From positions 3,100,001 through 3,164,000 of the forward strand of contig NW_015622541.1 in NCBI RefSeq assembly GCF_000835495.1: a DNA stretch of 64,000 nt, given 5' to 3'. Of the stretch, positions 33,150 through 43,959 are shown piece by piece (within the stretch, counting starts at the first letter, position 1; each line of letters starts with the position of its first letter). This DNA is from Cladophialophora immunda. Taxonomy: Eukaryota; Ascomycota; Eurotiomycetes; Chaetothyriales; Herpotrichiellaceae. Below the pieces are notes generated by a model. It was not told the DNA's origin and did not search any database. It was given only the letters and a program-made list of their open reading frames with translations. Position numbers and translations under genes: made by a program.

Positions 33150-33338
33150 TCATCGAGTCTCCTCGCCAACAGTCGGGGGTTTGACGGCACCGACGCCGGC
33201 CTTCTCATCTCTCAGTTCTCCATTCAACTTCGAGTCATCCTGCGCATTGACCTCGAGGAAATGGTAGAGCACAATCAGCAACATCGCCGCGCTGCCGAGG
33301 AAAATGGCGAGGCTGTACAGTTGAGCGTCTGTTATCAT
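33150..33338 (-). CDS. ost4: Oligosaccharyltransferase subunit Ost4
   Basis: 62-aa single-helix ER membrane protein of the oligosaccharyltransferase complex, where Ost4 links Stt3 to Ost3/Ost6 in N-glycosylation. The start MITDAQLYSLAIFLGSAAM followed by LLIVLYHFLEVNAQD is characteristic of fungal Ost4: a short lumenal start, one transmembrane helix and a cytosolic tail. The tail here (about 30 residues after the helix) is longer than the roughly 36-residue total length of yeast Ost4 would allow, as in many filamentous fungi. The open frame extends upstream to 33545, but the extension is basic, low-complexity and not conserved-looking, so I start at 33338. Genes this short are easily missed by gene finders. 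Confidence 0.85.
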   Translation of the reverse strand: MITDAQLYSLAIFLGSAAMLLIVLYHFLEVNAQDDSKLNGELRDEKAGVGAVKPPTVGEETR

Positions 33339-34740
33339 TTTTGTTTCTTTGATTTCTCCTGCTCTTCCCTCCTTGATCCTTCTCCCTCCTGAGGGTCGGA
33401 ATGTCGGAGGCTGACGCGGCGGTGAGGGTGGACCGCAAAGGCTGAGCCCGGTTGCGGAACTTTGCAAATGTCGCGGCGTGCGCTGCGGAGAGACTCTGGC
33501 GTTTGCAGGAAGATGGTACGAAGCAGGTGGGCTTGGGTTGGCCAAGGATATTGGGAGGTGTGTCGGATCGGATTGGTGGTAAAACCAGGGAGCTGAAGTG
33601 CAATGCTGGTGACGGTGGGCTGGATTCTGTCCAAGAGCGAGAATGTAAGACTGTACTTCCCTGTCCGTCTAGGTTTCGCAGGGAGTTAGAGAAGTGATCA
33701 GGAGTGGCTGAGATGTGAAGTCAGGGAAATAGAGTGCGAGGTGGACAGGATGCAGTTGCCAGCAGCATAGCCATTGAAGACAAAGGTCGCTTGCTGATTG
33801 GTCAGCCTTGTTCACGTCTCCCGCCTCTCTTTTCAACTTATTCGTCGAACTTTCACCTTTTCAACCTCGATTGCCTACGATCATCTACCGCACGCATTTA
33901 ATGCATATATACTCTATCTGTCAACAATACGTGGCATCCGAGCTGCACAGTACCTATTTGGGCTGCTCCTGCGTGGCATTCGGCCTTGGTGTGGAAGAAA
34001 GGCTGACTACGCTAAATCTCTCAAGGCAAAGGCTACCGCTTCGACTACACCAGAATGCCATGAATTTCTTGACTGTCTATCATACATTCCAACTTGCTTT
34101 CGCAGATACGGCAGAGCGGAATCCAAACTCCTGCGATTGAGTACCCAGTGTCCCAGGAGGTCGAATATTACAGCTGGTGACTCGCCCGCGTAACGCATTT
34201 GAAATTACCTCAAATTAGAACAGCGCACTCCCCTCCGCATCTCCCTCGAAACTGGCGCACTATCGGACCCCCTGATCCAGAGGCGCCAAACCACGCTTCG
34301 ATCTAGATCAGGATGGTCAGGCTAATAGATCAGAGCAATTTCCCCATGTCGTCTCAATTGGAAATGGTTCGAGTTTGCCCTTATGGATGAACCCAGATCG
34401 CCAAGGAGGCCTGAAGGCCGTGAGATGCTGATTGCAGTATACCTTTTCGTGTGTCGTTTCCATTCCTGTCAAGCCAGGTCCATTCTACAGTAACAGTGTT
34501 ATACTTGCTGTTCCATCCTCTGATCTTTACGACTTCCTGGAGCACTTCTCTTGTCCGCAGCAGCCACCGTGCCTGCTAGGGAATCTCTCATGCTCTCACG
34601 ACTTCGGCTGAGAGTCAGCCTACTGACACCATTATTATTCTTGAAACGATCGAGTATATAATCTATTCGATTATCTCATCTGACATTCTATCCACATCTC
34701 GATCTTTCTCCAGGGTCAGGATTCTCAGGGCACTGCAGTC
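33339..34740. other. Shared upstream region of divergent genes, 1.4 kb
   Basis: No gene is supportable. A CCAAT-type element in reverse (GATTGGTCAGCC, about 33796) lies about 460 bp upstream of OST4. The right part contains the promoter of the arylsulfotransferase-like gene. Confidence 0.4.
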
Positions 34741-36762
34741 ATGAAGACGGCAGCACTCATTCTGGCAGCTGCAGTTACTCTGCGGTCGATGGCTACAGGA
34801 ATACGTCTTCCGCCTTCCACAGGACAGGGTTCGGATCTGGCTCAATATATGTCGGTAAGAGGTGACAGGGAAAACTGCTCTTACACAGATGGCCATTGCT
34901 TATACAGCTTTCCATAGCGTCCAGACCTTCGCGCCCCGCTATTGAGGTTAGATACGTATGAAGCCGACGCGATCACGCCAGGATACTGGTTCCTCTCCCC
35001 CTTCAAGCATCTTGTGGTTGGGAGAATGGAAGACAAATACATTCCATACCAGAATGGTCCCCAGATCTACGATCACCGAGGGGTGAGTCACTTTGGTATC
35101 GGTGAATGTCTCTGTACTAATCTATCAGGAACTCGTATGGAGTGGCAGTCCCATGTTCGAGTATCGTAATGTCTTTGATTTCCGCATTGGTGAGGTCAAT
35201 GGGTCACAGGTCTTGACCGCAATAGTCGATTCTGCACGCCTACTCGAATCAAATTACTCCATGGGCCAGAGCGGGTTCATCATCAACGAGAAATACCAGG
35301 TCGTCCAAGAAATCACGCTTTCCAGGACTTACAATATGCACGAATTCAACAGTGTCGGCAACAACCGAATTCTCATTGCCACCAGCGCCGATGCAAATGT
35401 CGACCTCACGGACATGGGCTTGCCGAACCACACGATCCGAGTTAAATCAGGGGGATTCCGGGAGTGGGACATCACTACTGGGAGGAGCGTGTTTGAGTGG
35501 GTGATTAAGACCACGTCTCCGTGGACGACTCGGTCATGAAAATGCCAGAGGATCTCTATAGGTCATGGGACGCCTTTCACCTTAATTCAATTACGAAAGA
35601 TTCGCACGGTGATTATCTCGTCTCACTTCGCCACACGAGCACCGTCTACAAAGTCTCTGGTACAGATGGCTCTGTTATCTGGCGCCTGGGGGGAAAGTAC
35701 AGTAACTTCCAGCAAAATTTCAACTTCTCTGGCCAGCACCATGCTCGGATTTTAACGGAGGACGATACCGGAATGACTATTACCCTATTCAACAACGCTG
35801 CCGACGACCGTGGAGCCCAAGAGGCCACCGCAAACGCCTCTTCTATGCAGGTGATCAGAGTTTATGACAGTGAGGAGCCACCGCGTGCTGTGCTTTTGGC
35901 CCAGTACGTCCGGCCCGACGGCCAGTTGACCGACAAACGAGGCTCCGCTCAAATCTTGGAGAGCGGAAATGCCTTTATCTGCTGGAGTGCCAATGGGTAT
36001 ATCAGCGAGCACACCCCCGATGGCCGCGTTGTGTTAGAAGCACGTTTCCTCAGCGAGCGTTTTTCCACGTATCGCGCGTACCACGTCGCCGACTGGGTTG
36101 GACGCCCTACCGAACCACCAGCCTTGATGGCGTACGCTCACGTCAGTGCCTCGTCTCAAGCACTTCCCTCGACCGTCCTGTATGTGAGCTGGAACGGCGC
36201 CACCGAGGTAGCTTCTTGGACTTTCTATGGTGCATCCGGCATTGACGAGAGCAACAAAACCTTCCACAAACTCGGCAGCGTCTCGAAAGTAACCTTCGAG
36301 AGCAGCATGGCAGTTGAGGGATATTGGCGCCATACCTACGCCGAGGGGTACGACGCACATGGAAACCTCCTCGGCACGTCGGAAGTCAAGGCGACCATCC
36401 TTCCTGAGCAGGCGGGAAGCCAATTTGAGCGGTACGACAACGAGGGTGGGATGCACTACCTCACCGCCAGTCTTTCTGCGGCAGAAGGCACGCTCACACT
36501 GCAAGCATCGAAGCCGGTCGCCGGCTTCGCTACTTTTGTCTCCTTGGCCTGTGTTCTTTACACGGTCATTTCGCTGTCATTACGGGCTTGTGGGCGATGC
36601 CGCCTACGGTCTGGTCGCAATCCTTCCCGCGGACGGCAACATCACGAAAAGACACTGAGCGATGATGAAACCCACGCTCTTTACACATACCCAGACAACC
36701 GTTGGTTCGAAAACGAAGAGGATATGGAGATGGACCACGATTGTAACAGCAAATTTCGATGA
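34741..36762 (+). pseudogene. Arylsulfotransferase (ASST)-family gene with a single-base frameshift
   Basis: Fungal secreted or membrane-anchored ASST-family protein, about 637 codons if read through. Exons are 34741-34854, 34918-35082 and 35129-36762. The N-terminus is a signal peptide (MKTAALILAAAVTLRS). A beta-propeller-like middle holds STVYKVSGTDGSVIWRLGG and FSGQHHARIL. Near the end there is one helix (VSLACVLYTVISL) and a basic then acidic tail. At about 35507-35511 the frame breaks: upstream reads to FEWVIK, downstream resumes with DHVSVDDSVMKMPEDLY in another frame. One base (a G between AAG and GAC) appears to be missing, and no intron fits. Both halves are otherwise clean, so the lesion is very recent or an assembly error. 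The fungal family's substrate is unknown. Confidence 0.8.
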
Positions 36763-37223
36763 CTGAAGGGGTTTGGAAGCAATGGATTCTAACTTTGATT
36801 GGGGACGTATGTTTCGTTGCACATTTGCCCCATGAACCGTGCGGCGTTGAGGACAGGGCGTTTAGAACGTGTTCAAGGACTCTAAATTGGCCGTTTTACT
36901 CCCTTTTGCTCTGACTATCATCCCTGAATTGGACAAATGTGAGTTTAGAGCTCACAAGGGCTGAAGGGAAATACTCAAGACGGAATAGCACCGGACAAAG
37001 ATTTTCAACTATTAATGTCCTATGTATCCCTCAGGCACAGAAGAATATGGATTCGCTGCCACCATTCACATCGACTCGAAGGACATCAATACCGCTGGTC
37101 ACGTACGAAAAACATAACTGTTCCATCCAGACCCGTAGCCAACATTGTTTCCTCCAAACCCCCCCCCCCCCTTTTTCCCCACCCACCCACCCAATCGGCT
37201 CCGCCTCGGCCTCGTTGGTCCGT
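36763..37223. other. Intergenic between convergent genes with a C-rich tract
   Basis: This holds the 3' ends of two convergent genes plus the homopolymer tract listed separately. No gene is visible. Confidence 0.45.
37159..37193 (+). repeat. C13-T5-C4 homopolymer and CCCA repeat
   Basis: A run of 13 C is followed by five T, four C and an (ACCC)3 stretch. Simple sequence; a likely sequencing or replication slippage site. Confidence 0.85.
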
Positions 37224-38735
37224 CTAGGAACTTGAACTCGAGCCCGCGATCTCTGGAATGGCCGCATCAATTGCGCCACAGTAAGCGTTACCCATGGTAA
37301 GGGTGCCCCCGGGAGAAGTTATGGCCGTGGACGGGTTCGTGGCTGGATCGGGACACGTGCCGACGGTCTCGCCGATGTAACAGTTGTTTGGCCCTGCCCA
37401 GGCCCAGACTGACACGTCTCCAAGCGTGACGGCGGCAACGCAGCAATCTAGAAGAGAGGGGAAGAGCATATTGTCAGCACGGTTTTTTTGACTTGTTCAG
37501 GAGTGTGTGGAAACAGGCTGCCTTGGTTCCTTAGGTCCAGCCTTGGGAAGGGGAAATTAATGGGCACTCATAGCTCCCGGGGGATATGGGCGAAATATAC
37601 GCAGGGAAAAGAAAAGGGGGGACGTACCGTAGGCATCATCTGCGGTGGTTGTGAAGACGTTCGAGAACCCCTGTACCACTTCGATAATACCTGTACCCAG
37701 ATATTCATCTAGAAAATAATGCGCGCCGTCAGTATCAGTTTCTTTCTGAGGATCGTGGAGATAAAATGCGGCTGGGTTCGGGTTTTATGTCCCCCACCTC
37801 CCCTCGAGTGGAGGGCTCCAAACAAAGACCTCGATTGTATTCGAGAGGGAAGGCTCCCCTGCAAGATTGTTGGTTGCACAGGCAGCATACAAGGTGGTGG
37901 TTGTGATGTACTCGGTGGCTGTCGATGTCGAAGTGCTAGTGGAGGTCTGGGTGATAACGCTGGTTGTAGTCGTCGTTACCGTGCTCGTGGATGTGGTGGT
38001 GCCCGACGGATTCACGGTGGTGGTGGTAGTCGAGGTCGAGGTCGAGGTTACAGTTTCTGCCGTGGCGGTGATTGTCGATGTTGTGATGGTAGTCTTTGTG
38101 GAGCACGTCTCCGAGACCGAAAGATGGCAAACGACGCCCTGGGGGTATCGCCACTCGCTGAGACCCGGTTGGGACAGTATTTCCTTGTTACTACTGCTGC
38201 TGCTGCCCCAAGCCTTGGCTTCTCGCTTGCTGATGGGGTCAGGGCCGCCTGATCCGCTGTAAGTCGAGCCTGGGAGGGAGGTCTCGACCGGCGTGAAGGT
38301 CGCTGGCGCAGCTACAGTTGTCGTCGAGGCCGAAAGCGTGATGATTGTGGTCGTTGTCGTGGTTGTATCTGTTGTCGTGGTTGAGTCAGTGGTGCTAGTG
38401 ACTGTTGTAGTCTGGATGGCGGTAGAAAACGAGGTTGATCCGGTTATGGTGGCAGTACTGGTGACCGTAATGGTGGATGTGCTTGCAACTGGCGTCAGAG
38501 TGGCCGTAGCAGTCGACGTGAGAGTGCTGGTACAGAGCTGGTACCGGGTGCTCCAAGTCGTTGCAGCATTCCAGAGCCCGCTACTTGGGCCCATTTTCGT
38601 ATAGCATTTTATGCTAAGTAAAGGAGACGATGGAGGCGCGGGACCTTTGCTCGGTTGTCGACCAGGAGGAGCAGCAGCAGTCAGCGCAATGTACGAGGCC
38701 AAAACGGCCAAGATGTATACCGGGAAATACATCAC
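37224..38735 (-). CDS. Secreted Ser/Thr-rich protein with Cys-containing C-terminal module
   Basis: The start codes for a signal peptide (MMYFPVYILAVLASYIALTAAA). It is followed by two long Thr/Ser tracts likely to be O-glycosylated, separated by a linker with a KR site (DPISKREAK). A Cys-bearing segment TTLYAACATNNLAG comes next; that motif is frequent in fungal secreted Ser/Thr-rich proteins. Downstream exons 37628-37708 and 37224-37447 encode EYLGTGIIEVVQGFSNVF and a DCCVAAVTLG...NNCYIGETVGTC module with a Ser-rich end, and they join in phase. The splice between the first exon (38735 to about 37830) and 37708 does not resolve cleanly with a GT donor in the needed phase, so the model is uncertain there. 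It is probably a cell-wall or extracellular protein. Valine-rich frames on the opposite strand are its shadows. Confidence 0.7.
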
Positions 38736-40364
38736 TGCCGGCCTAGAAAAATGAGTGACTCAAGTTAGAATTGAAATTCAGAAAGCGAATGGAACTGGGC
38801 AAGCAGTGCTATAGAGAGTGACCGAACTGTACAACCATAGAATACTGAAAAAGATAACATAGGGACAGCATTTACTATCGCGAAACTTGGAATTGTCGTC
38901 CGAGTGCTGGGTATCAAATTTGGAGCCTACCATTCCCTGGATCGAAGCGTGTGGCGTATGGGGCCCGGGAATTGAGAGACTCTCGATTCGCGCCATGGCT
39001 GAAATAAAACTAAAAAACCCCGATCCCTCGACTGGTGCACCTCTAGTATTCTTTGGCAGAGTGGACAAAAGGAGCTACCCTCCCCAAGTACAAGGTGAAT
39101 ACCATCCCGAGAGATCGTGGAAGGTCTCTTTCGACCTTCGCGTAGGAGAAATTGCGCGGAATACCTTGTCCTTCAACGTCTTTGCGTGAACGATGAAGCC
39201 GTCATAAGGTTGCTCCAGCCAACTAAGGCCACGAGCTTGGTGAGCTTAGCTTGTGCCCTTATCCACCGGCCGAGTCCCCTTTCGTCTGGGGGTCACAACG
39301 TCTTTCTGGGTGCGGCCAAAAGCGGGCGAGGTCGTGCCTGGTTTGGCAATTGGGCTGGCAGCGGGACCATTACGACGCGCTCACGACTCTGGCTGACCCT
39401 GGATCACCCTGGATCACCCCGCCTCATCTCACATCGCGTGCAGAAGGTGACCAGAGCGGCACTGAGGAAGAGGAGACGAATCACGAACAACACACAAATT
39501 GCTATACCAAGCTCATCGCGAACGTGCTTCCCTAGACAACCAATGCCAGGTAATGACCAAAGCGCCAACAATCGATACAGTCTTTCAACAGGGTTCTCGC
39601 AGCGTGCCCACGTAGGTTGCTCCTTTCGATTCAAGACAGGAGGGCGCTCTGATGTTGTTCTGCCCCTTTTCGTCCTAAGACTAGCCAGGCACGCCAGCAT
39701 GGGGTCAGGACAGGCTAGCGCAGATCAGAACACTTGCCCAAAAGAGATCGGGGCTGGTATGATGCACTAGAAGTCCAGGCAATGTAATGACGGTAAGGCT
39801 AGGTTCTTTGTATAGGGGGTCGTGGGGGTTTGGACTGCGCGAGTTTGTCCCTTTATGGCACATGTCATTATTACTCGAGGACGAGTATCCAAATTACCCT
39901 ATTTGGTCTCGCCTTGGATAGCGGGACGGTGAGTGAAAGCTGTTCTAACCCGAGCCTCGACTATGCCATTGACTGACTACCAATGTGTGCCCAGAGAAGC
40001 ACCCTGTGAGCGATATGTTGTGCCTGAAGAGAAGCAGGGCCCCACACGGGATTTCCTTCCTTATTAGGCATGGTCCACATCTTTACCCCTCCGCCGAGTT
40101 CCGAGCCGGAGCGAGAAGCCTTGTGACAAGGAGAAGGAGTCCAAGACAGTCAACATGACCCGATGGCTGGCCCTGGACATACTCAGTCGCTCTCGGCTGC
40201 TGATGTTCCCTTGCTAAGAACCAGAGAGCACTATCGACGGTTTTACGGCGATTCCATGAAGGTATAATCTTCGCGCCCGGGGCAAGGAGAGTTTCAAAAC
40301 AAGCCCAGATCAGCCTGCTCCAATCGATATCCGTGCTCGGCTGATCGATTTCGGCAAGATAGAG
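38736..40364. other. Intergenic, 1.6 kb, no supportable gene
   Basis: Short frames only. This is the shared upstream region of two divergent genes: the secreted protein (-) and the Zn2Cys6 regulator (+). It marks the left border of the catabolic-looking neighbourhood. Confidence 0.45.
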
Positions 40365-42326
40365 ATGAATGGCCCGACCAACATCACTGGCAAGTCCGAG
40401 CCGCGGCGACAGATGCATTCGTGCGATACGTGCCGCCGTCGGAAGATCAAGTGCGACTCGGTGAACAAGTCTCGTTGCAGTGCGTGTCACAAATCCGGAG
40501 TGGATTGTAGGTAAGCCGCTCCATTGCCAGGCACTCGTCGGAAGACGAGAATCCGTACGCTGACCGCGTCTCGAAGCTTTACTGTCAAATGGAGGAGACT
40601 GGACAGTCGGCGGTCCGAAATTTCGAGGACACCGGGGGAATCCTCTGCAGATACCCTCCCCGCGCCTCCGCGCTCTGATGGCTTGGGAGACACCATCCCA
40701 TTCACCGACCTTTCCACAACCCTTGACAGTGGTCGGGAGGAGAGCGAACCGCGCTGCTATGCCCAAGATAGTCTCTCCCAGTTCTTCCACAAGAGCGTCT
40801 GGTCGTCTGGATGGGCCGAGTTCGACGACTACGAACGCCTGCGCCTGGCCTACATCGGGACTCCTGTCTCGAATTTTGCTCACCTAGTCAATTTGAACCA
40901 GAGAGGACAGCGGTTCTTGACCTACCCGCATCCTCGCATTCACCCACATCTCCCTTGGCAGCCCAACCCTGAAGACTATCTGAACAGGGCCCCGACCGTA
41001 GACAGCATCCGCCAGCTGAGCTCGTTCCCGGCCAAGGAGATCCGCGACGAACTAGTCGAGGCCTTTTTCGAAAAGATTCACCCCTGCTTTCCCGTGTTGG
41101 ATGAAGCTGGCTTTCGTATCCTGTACAATGATCCCAACAATCCCCCACCTTTGATTGTTTTCCAGGCGGTCTTGCTAGCAGGGGCGCATGTCTGCGACCA
41201 CCCCAAGGTAGCCGATTCGCGACAAACGGTCAAGTCAATTCTCTACCGTCGAACCAAACTCCTGTTTGATATGCGATACGAGAACAATAGGCTCTACCTG
41301 ATTCAAGCTGCCTTACTTCTCACATGGTATCTTGAGGATGCCGATTCTGTGAGTCTCAACAGCTATCACTGGGTAGGAGTAGCGTGCCGGATAGCATTTG
41401 GCATTGGACTGCATCGCAATCTTCTGAACGACCCAAACACTCCTGATCGGATGCCTTTGTCTGACCGGAGGCTATATCGACGGGTGTGGTGGGTGCTGTA
41501 TCAGGTCGAGATCATGTCGGCGCTCGAGCACGGAAGACCGTCGCTGATTCACTGTGACGATTTCGACCAGCCTCCATTGGAGCAGAATGATCTGCGTGAA
41601 GTCAACGGCCAGATCAACCAAAAGATCAATTTTGAGTATTGTTCCAAGAACATTGAGCTGTGCCGTATGATACTCGACATCCTCAGCGCCACGTCTCCTG
41701 GGGCTCTCCTTCGAGGCGAATGTCCAAACCTTGAATCCCTCAACGCTGGCCTCGTGAAATGGGCTATATCAGTTGCGCCAGGCAACACCTTCCCGAGTCT
41801 TCAACTGCAACTCCACTATCAGACCGTCATCCTTCATTTGCACCGGCTCTTCCTCGACGGGGATGACCGGATAGCCATGTCGCCAGATTCCAGTGATCAG
41901 TGCAACGCCGCAGCACAGGCGATTTTGTCCATCTTTGATGCCATCATTCGACTCGGTGTCTTGAAACAGTGCTACTTTCCATCTGTCATGGCGCTCATTG
42001 CGGCGGGCGTCAACATATCTCGGGTTATCGAGAAGCTCGTCGACAAAGGCTCGAAATTGCTCACCTTGAACGCCATCCGAAACCTGGAGACGGTGGTTCA
42101 GACCGCCGAGCTGTTGAAAAAGTCATGGGCCAACGCTGAGGGTGTCGAGAAACTATTCCGGATCTTGGTTGACCGGTACAAGGATTGTCTGCACGGAGAA
42201 CAATACAGTCAAGACGTCCCTGCAACCACCGACTTCTGCAACTTTGATTGGGAGGCTATGCTGCTTTTCGATCCCCAGCCCGGACTGCCAGATCTAGAAT
42301 GGATGGACGCCGGACCAGACCATTAG
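40365..42326 (+). CDS. Zn2Cys6 transcription factor with fungal-specific TF domain
   Basis: About 631-aa nuclear regulator. Exon 1 (40365-40510) encodes a complete zinc binuclear cluster with spacing C-X2-C-X6-C-X7-C-X2-C-X6-C (Cys20, 23, 30, 38, 41, 48). Intron 1 starts at 40511. Three in-phase acceptors are possible (after 40576, 40594 or 40606); 40576 follows a CTGAC branch site. Exon 2 runs to 42326 and encodes the middle homology region: FFEKIHPCFPVLDEAGF, YHWVGVACRIAFGIGLHRN and RRVWWVLYQVEIMSALEHGRP. This resembles the cutinase transcription factor 1 group. It is the first gene of the amine/amide-type neighbourhood and convergent with the SDR gene, so it is a candidate local regulator (inference). 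Confidence 0.9.
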
Positions 42327-42599
42327 GACACTGTGTACGGTTTCTTCGTGAGATGACGGCGTGCTTCTGGCCTGAGTTTGCCCCCTGTACGTGGATCTTG
42401 CATGAGGTGGCGCAACTTCGGAGCACGTCCGCGGAGGATGAAAATATCTGCGTAGCAATGGAAAGGATCAGATAGGCACCAAAAGCGAGACCAATGTGTT
42501 CGCAAAGGAACAAGTCAATCAATCATTTCTTTGAATTGATGTCTAATTTCCCTAACTGGATGGATGATCTTGAACGCAGACCATAAATGTCCTCTCCGC

Positions 42600-43436
42600 T
42601 TAGTTGTCATAATCTGTTGAGCAACTCAAGTGCTCGTACTTCTTAAAGTTCTCTCCGTTCTCCTGGAGCTTCTTCATGACGAGATTGTACGAGTCGGGTC
42701 CGATCGCAACACGCATGGGTGGGTCTTTCATCACGGCCAACTCGTACATAACACGGGCGCCCTTGTCGGGGTCTCCCGCCTGCTTGCCATGGCGCTCGTC
42801 CATCGACTTCTTGGTGTCGATATGGTCGTAGGCAGTCAGACGGGGGGCGAATGTCATGCTTCGGCCTGTCCAGTCAGTCCGAAAACTCCCAGGTTCGAGG
42901 CAGGTGAGTTTGATGTTCCATTCCGGCTTCATTTCTTTGTTGACGCACTCGGTGAAGCCTTCCACCGCGAATTTACTCGCACAGTAGAGACTGAAGCCGG
43001 CCACGCCGCGCTGGCCCCCGATACTGGTGACCTGCTGGATCACGCCGCCAGGCGGAGTATTCTTGGTACGCATGGCCACCAGAGCCTCGCGCGTCACATC
43101 CAAAAGGCCGAAGAAGTTGACTTCCATTTGCCGCCGGATCTGAGACTCGTCGTACTCCTCGAAGCAGCCTGCCAGGCCATAACCGGCGTTGTTGACCACC
43201 ACATCAATACGGGCGAACTTGTCCAAGGCCGTCGCGAAGCCGTTGGAGATTGATGTTTGATCCGTGACATCGAGCACCAAGGGCAAAAAGTTCTTCTCGG
43301 TTGCGTTCTTGAACGACAATAATTGATCCATGCTCCGAGCCGTGGCGACAACATAATCCCCGCGATCGATGACCTCCTGGGCATATGACTTTCCCAGACC
43401 AGTGGAGCAGCCCGTGATAAAGAAGACTCGTGGCAT
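42600..43436 (-). CDS. Classical short-chain dehydrogenase/reductase
   Basis: Intronless 278-aa SDR with every classical hallmark: TGCSTGLG (residues 8-15) for NAD(P) binding, VVNNAGYGLAG (80-90), catalytic Ser138 and YxxxK with Tyr151 and Lys155 (SLYCASK). VNKEMKPEWNIKLTCLEPGSFRTDW follows as in the family branch that oxidises or reduces small alcohols and ketones. The residue after the Gly motif and ATARS at 31-35 (an Arg following the second beta strand) hint at NADP(H) use. It is divergently transcribed from the RidA-amine oxidase gene over a 523-bp spacer, which suggests co-regulation. Confidence 0.92.
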   Translation of the reverse strand: MPRVFFITGCSTGLGKSYAQEVIDRGDYVVATARSMDQLLSFKNATEKNFLPLVLDVTDQTSISNGFATALDKFARIDVVVNNAGYGLAGCFEEYDESQIRRQMEVNFFGLLDVTREALVAMRTKNTPPGGVIQQVTSIGGQRGVAGFSLYCASKFAVEGFTECVNKEMKPEWNIKLTCLEPGSFRTDWTGRSMTFAPRLTAYDHIDTKKSMDERHGKQAGDPDKGARVMYELAVMKDPPMRVAIGPDSYNLVMKKLQENGENFKKYEHLSCSTDYDN

Positions 43437-43657
43437 GGTTACTGCTTTGATAAAACGGTTGTATGGATTCCCACGGCAAAGAATTGGAATATCGCAGCAA
43501 AGCTAATCAATTCTGCTGCTGGCCTAGGTGGACAGAGATAAACACAAAGATCGGCTGTGGTAAGAAGCAGAGAAGATGCTCAGCACTTTTTTAGGTCGAT
43601 TTATCCAGCAATCTGACCCAATTGTCTATCTGCATGTGGCCTGTTTGTGAAGACGCT

Positions 43658-43704
43658 CGGAGGACCACTGCCCGGAGGCACTTCCTGGCCTTCGGAACTC
43701 GGAC
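43658..43704 (+). promoter_or_regulatory. Cluster of four direct CGGA repeats in a bidirectional promoter
   Basis: Within 45 bp there are four direct CGGA elements on the plus strand, at 43658 and 43673 (both CGGAGG, 15 bp apart) and at 43693 and 43700. The cluster sits about 220-270 bp upstream of the SDR start and about 260-300 bp upstream of the RidA-amine oxidase start. Direct CGG triplets are typical Zn2Cys6 binding half-sites, so this is a candidate operator for the regulator encoded at 40365. Function is inferred, not shown. Confidence 0.35.
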
Positions 43705-43959
43705 TTTCTGCCTTACTTATTCCCCTCTTTGTACACCCGAAAGCACCTGCATTGTGTCATGAGACTGTGTGTATGTCCAAATGTGTTCGATCTGGTGTCA
43801 TACGAGGCGAGAGATTGTCCTGTTCTGGGATAAATTGAAGCTGCTGCGGCGAGGCCCTGCAGGTTCTTCATTGCCACGAAGCATCAGCAGTGGAGAATCG
43901 AGATCGACAACCAGCCTCATCTCCAGCTTGAATCGGCTGTGGTTATTTCCTGCTACAAC

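Noticed and set aside
37867..38604. Valine-rich plus-strand ORFs
   Set aside because: They are the complement of Thr/Ser codon repeats in the secreted protein gene on the minus strand.
39396..39425. Short tandem CCTGGATCA repeat
   Set aside because: Only two copies of about 10 bp; too short to be a meaningful repeat.
40083..40883. 266-codon minus-strand ORF
   Set aside because: It overlaps the zinc cluster exon and the start of the Zn2Cys6 regulator in antisense and has no recognisable domain.
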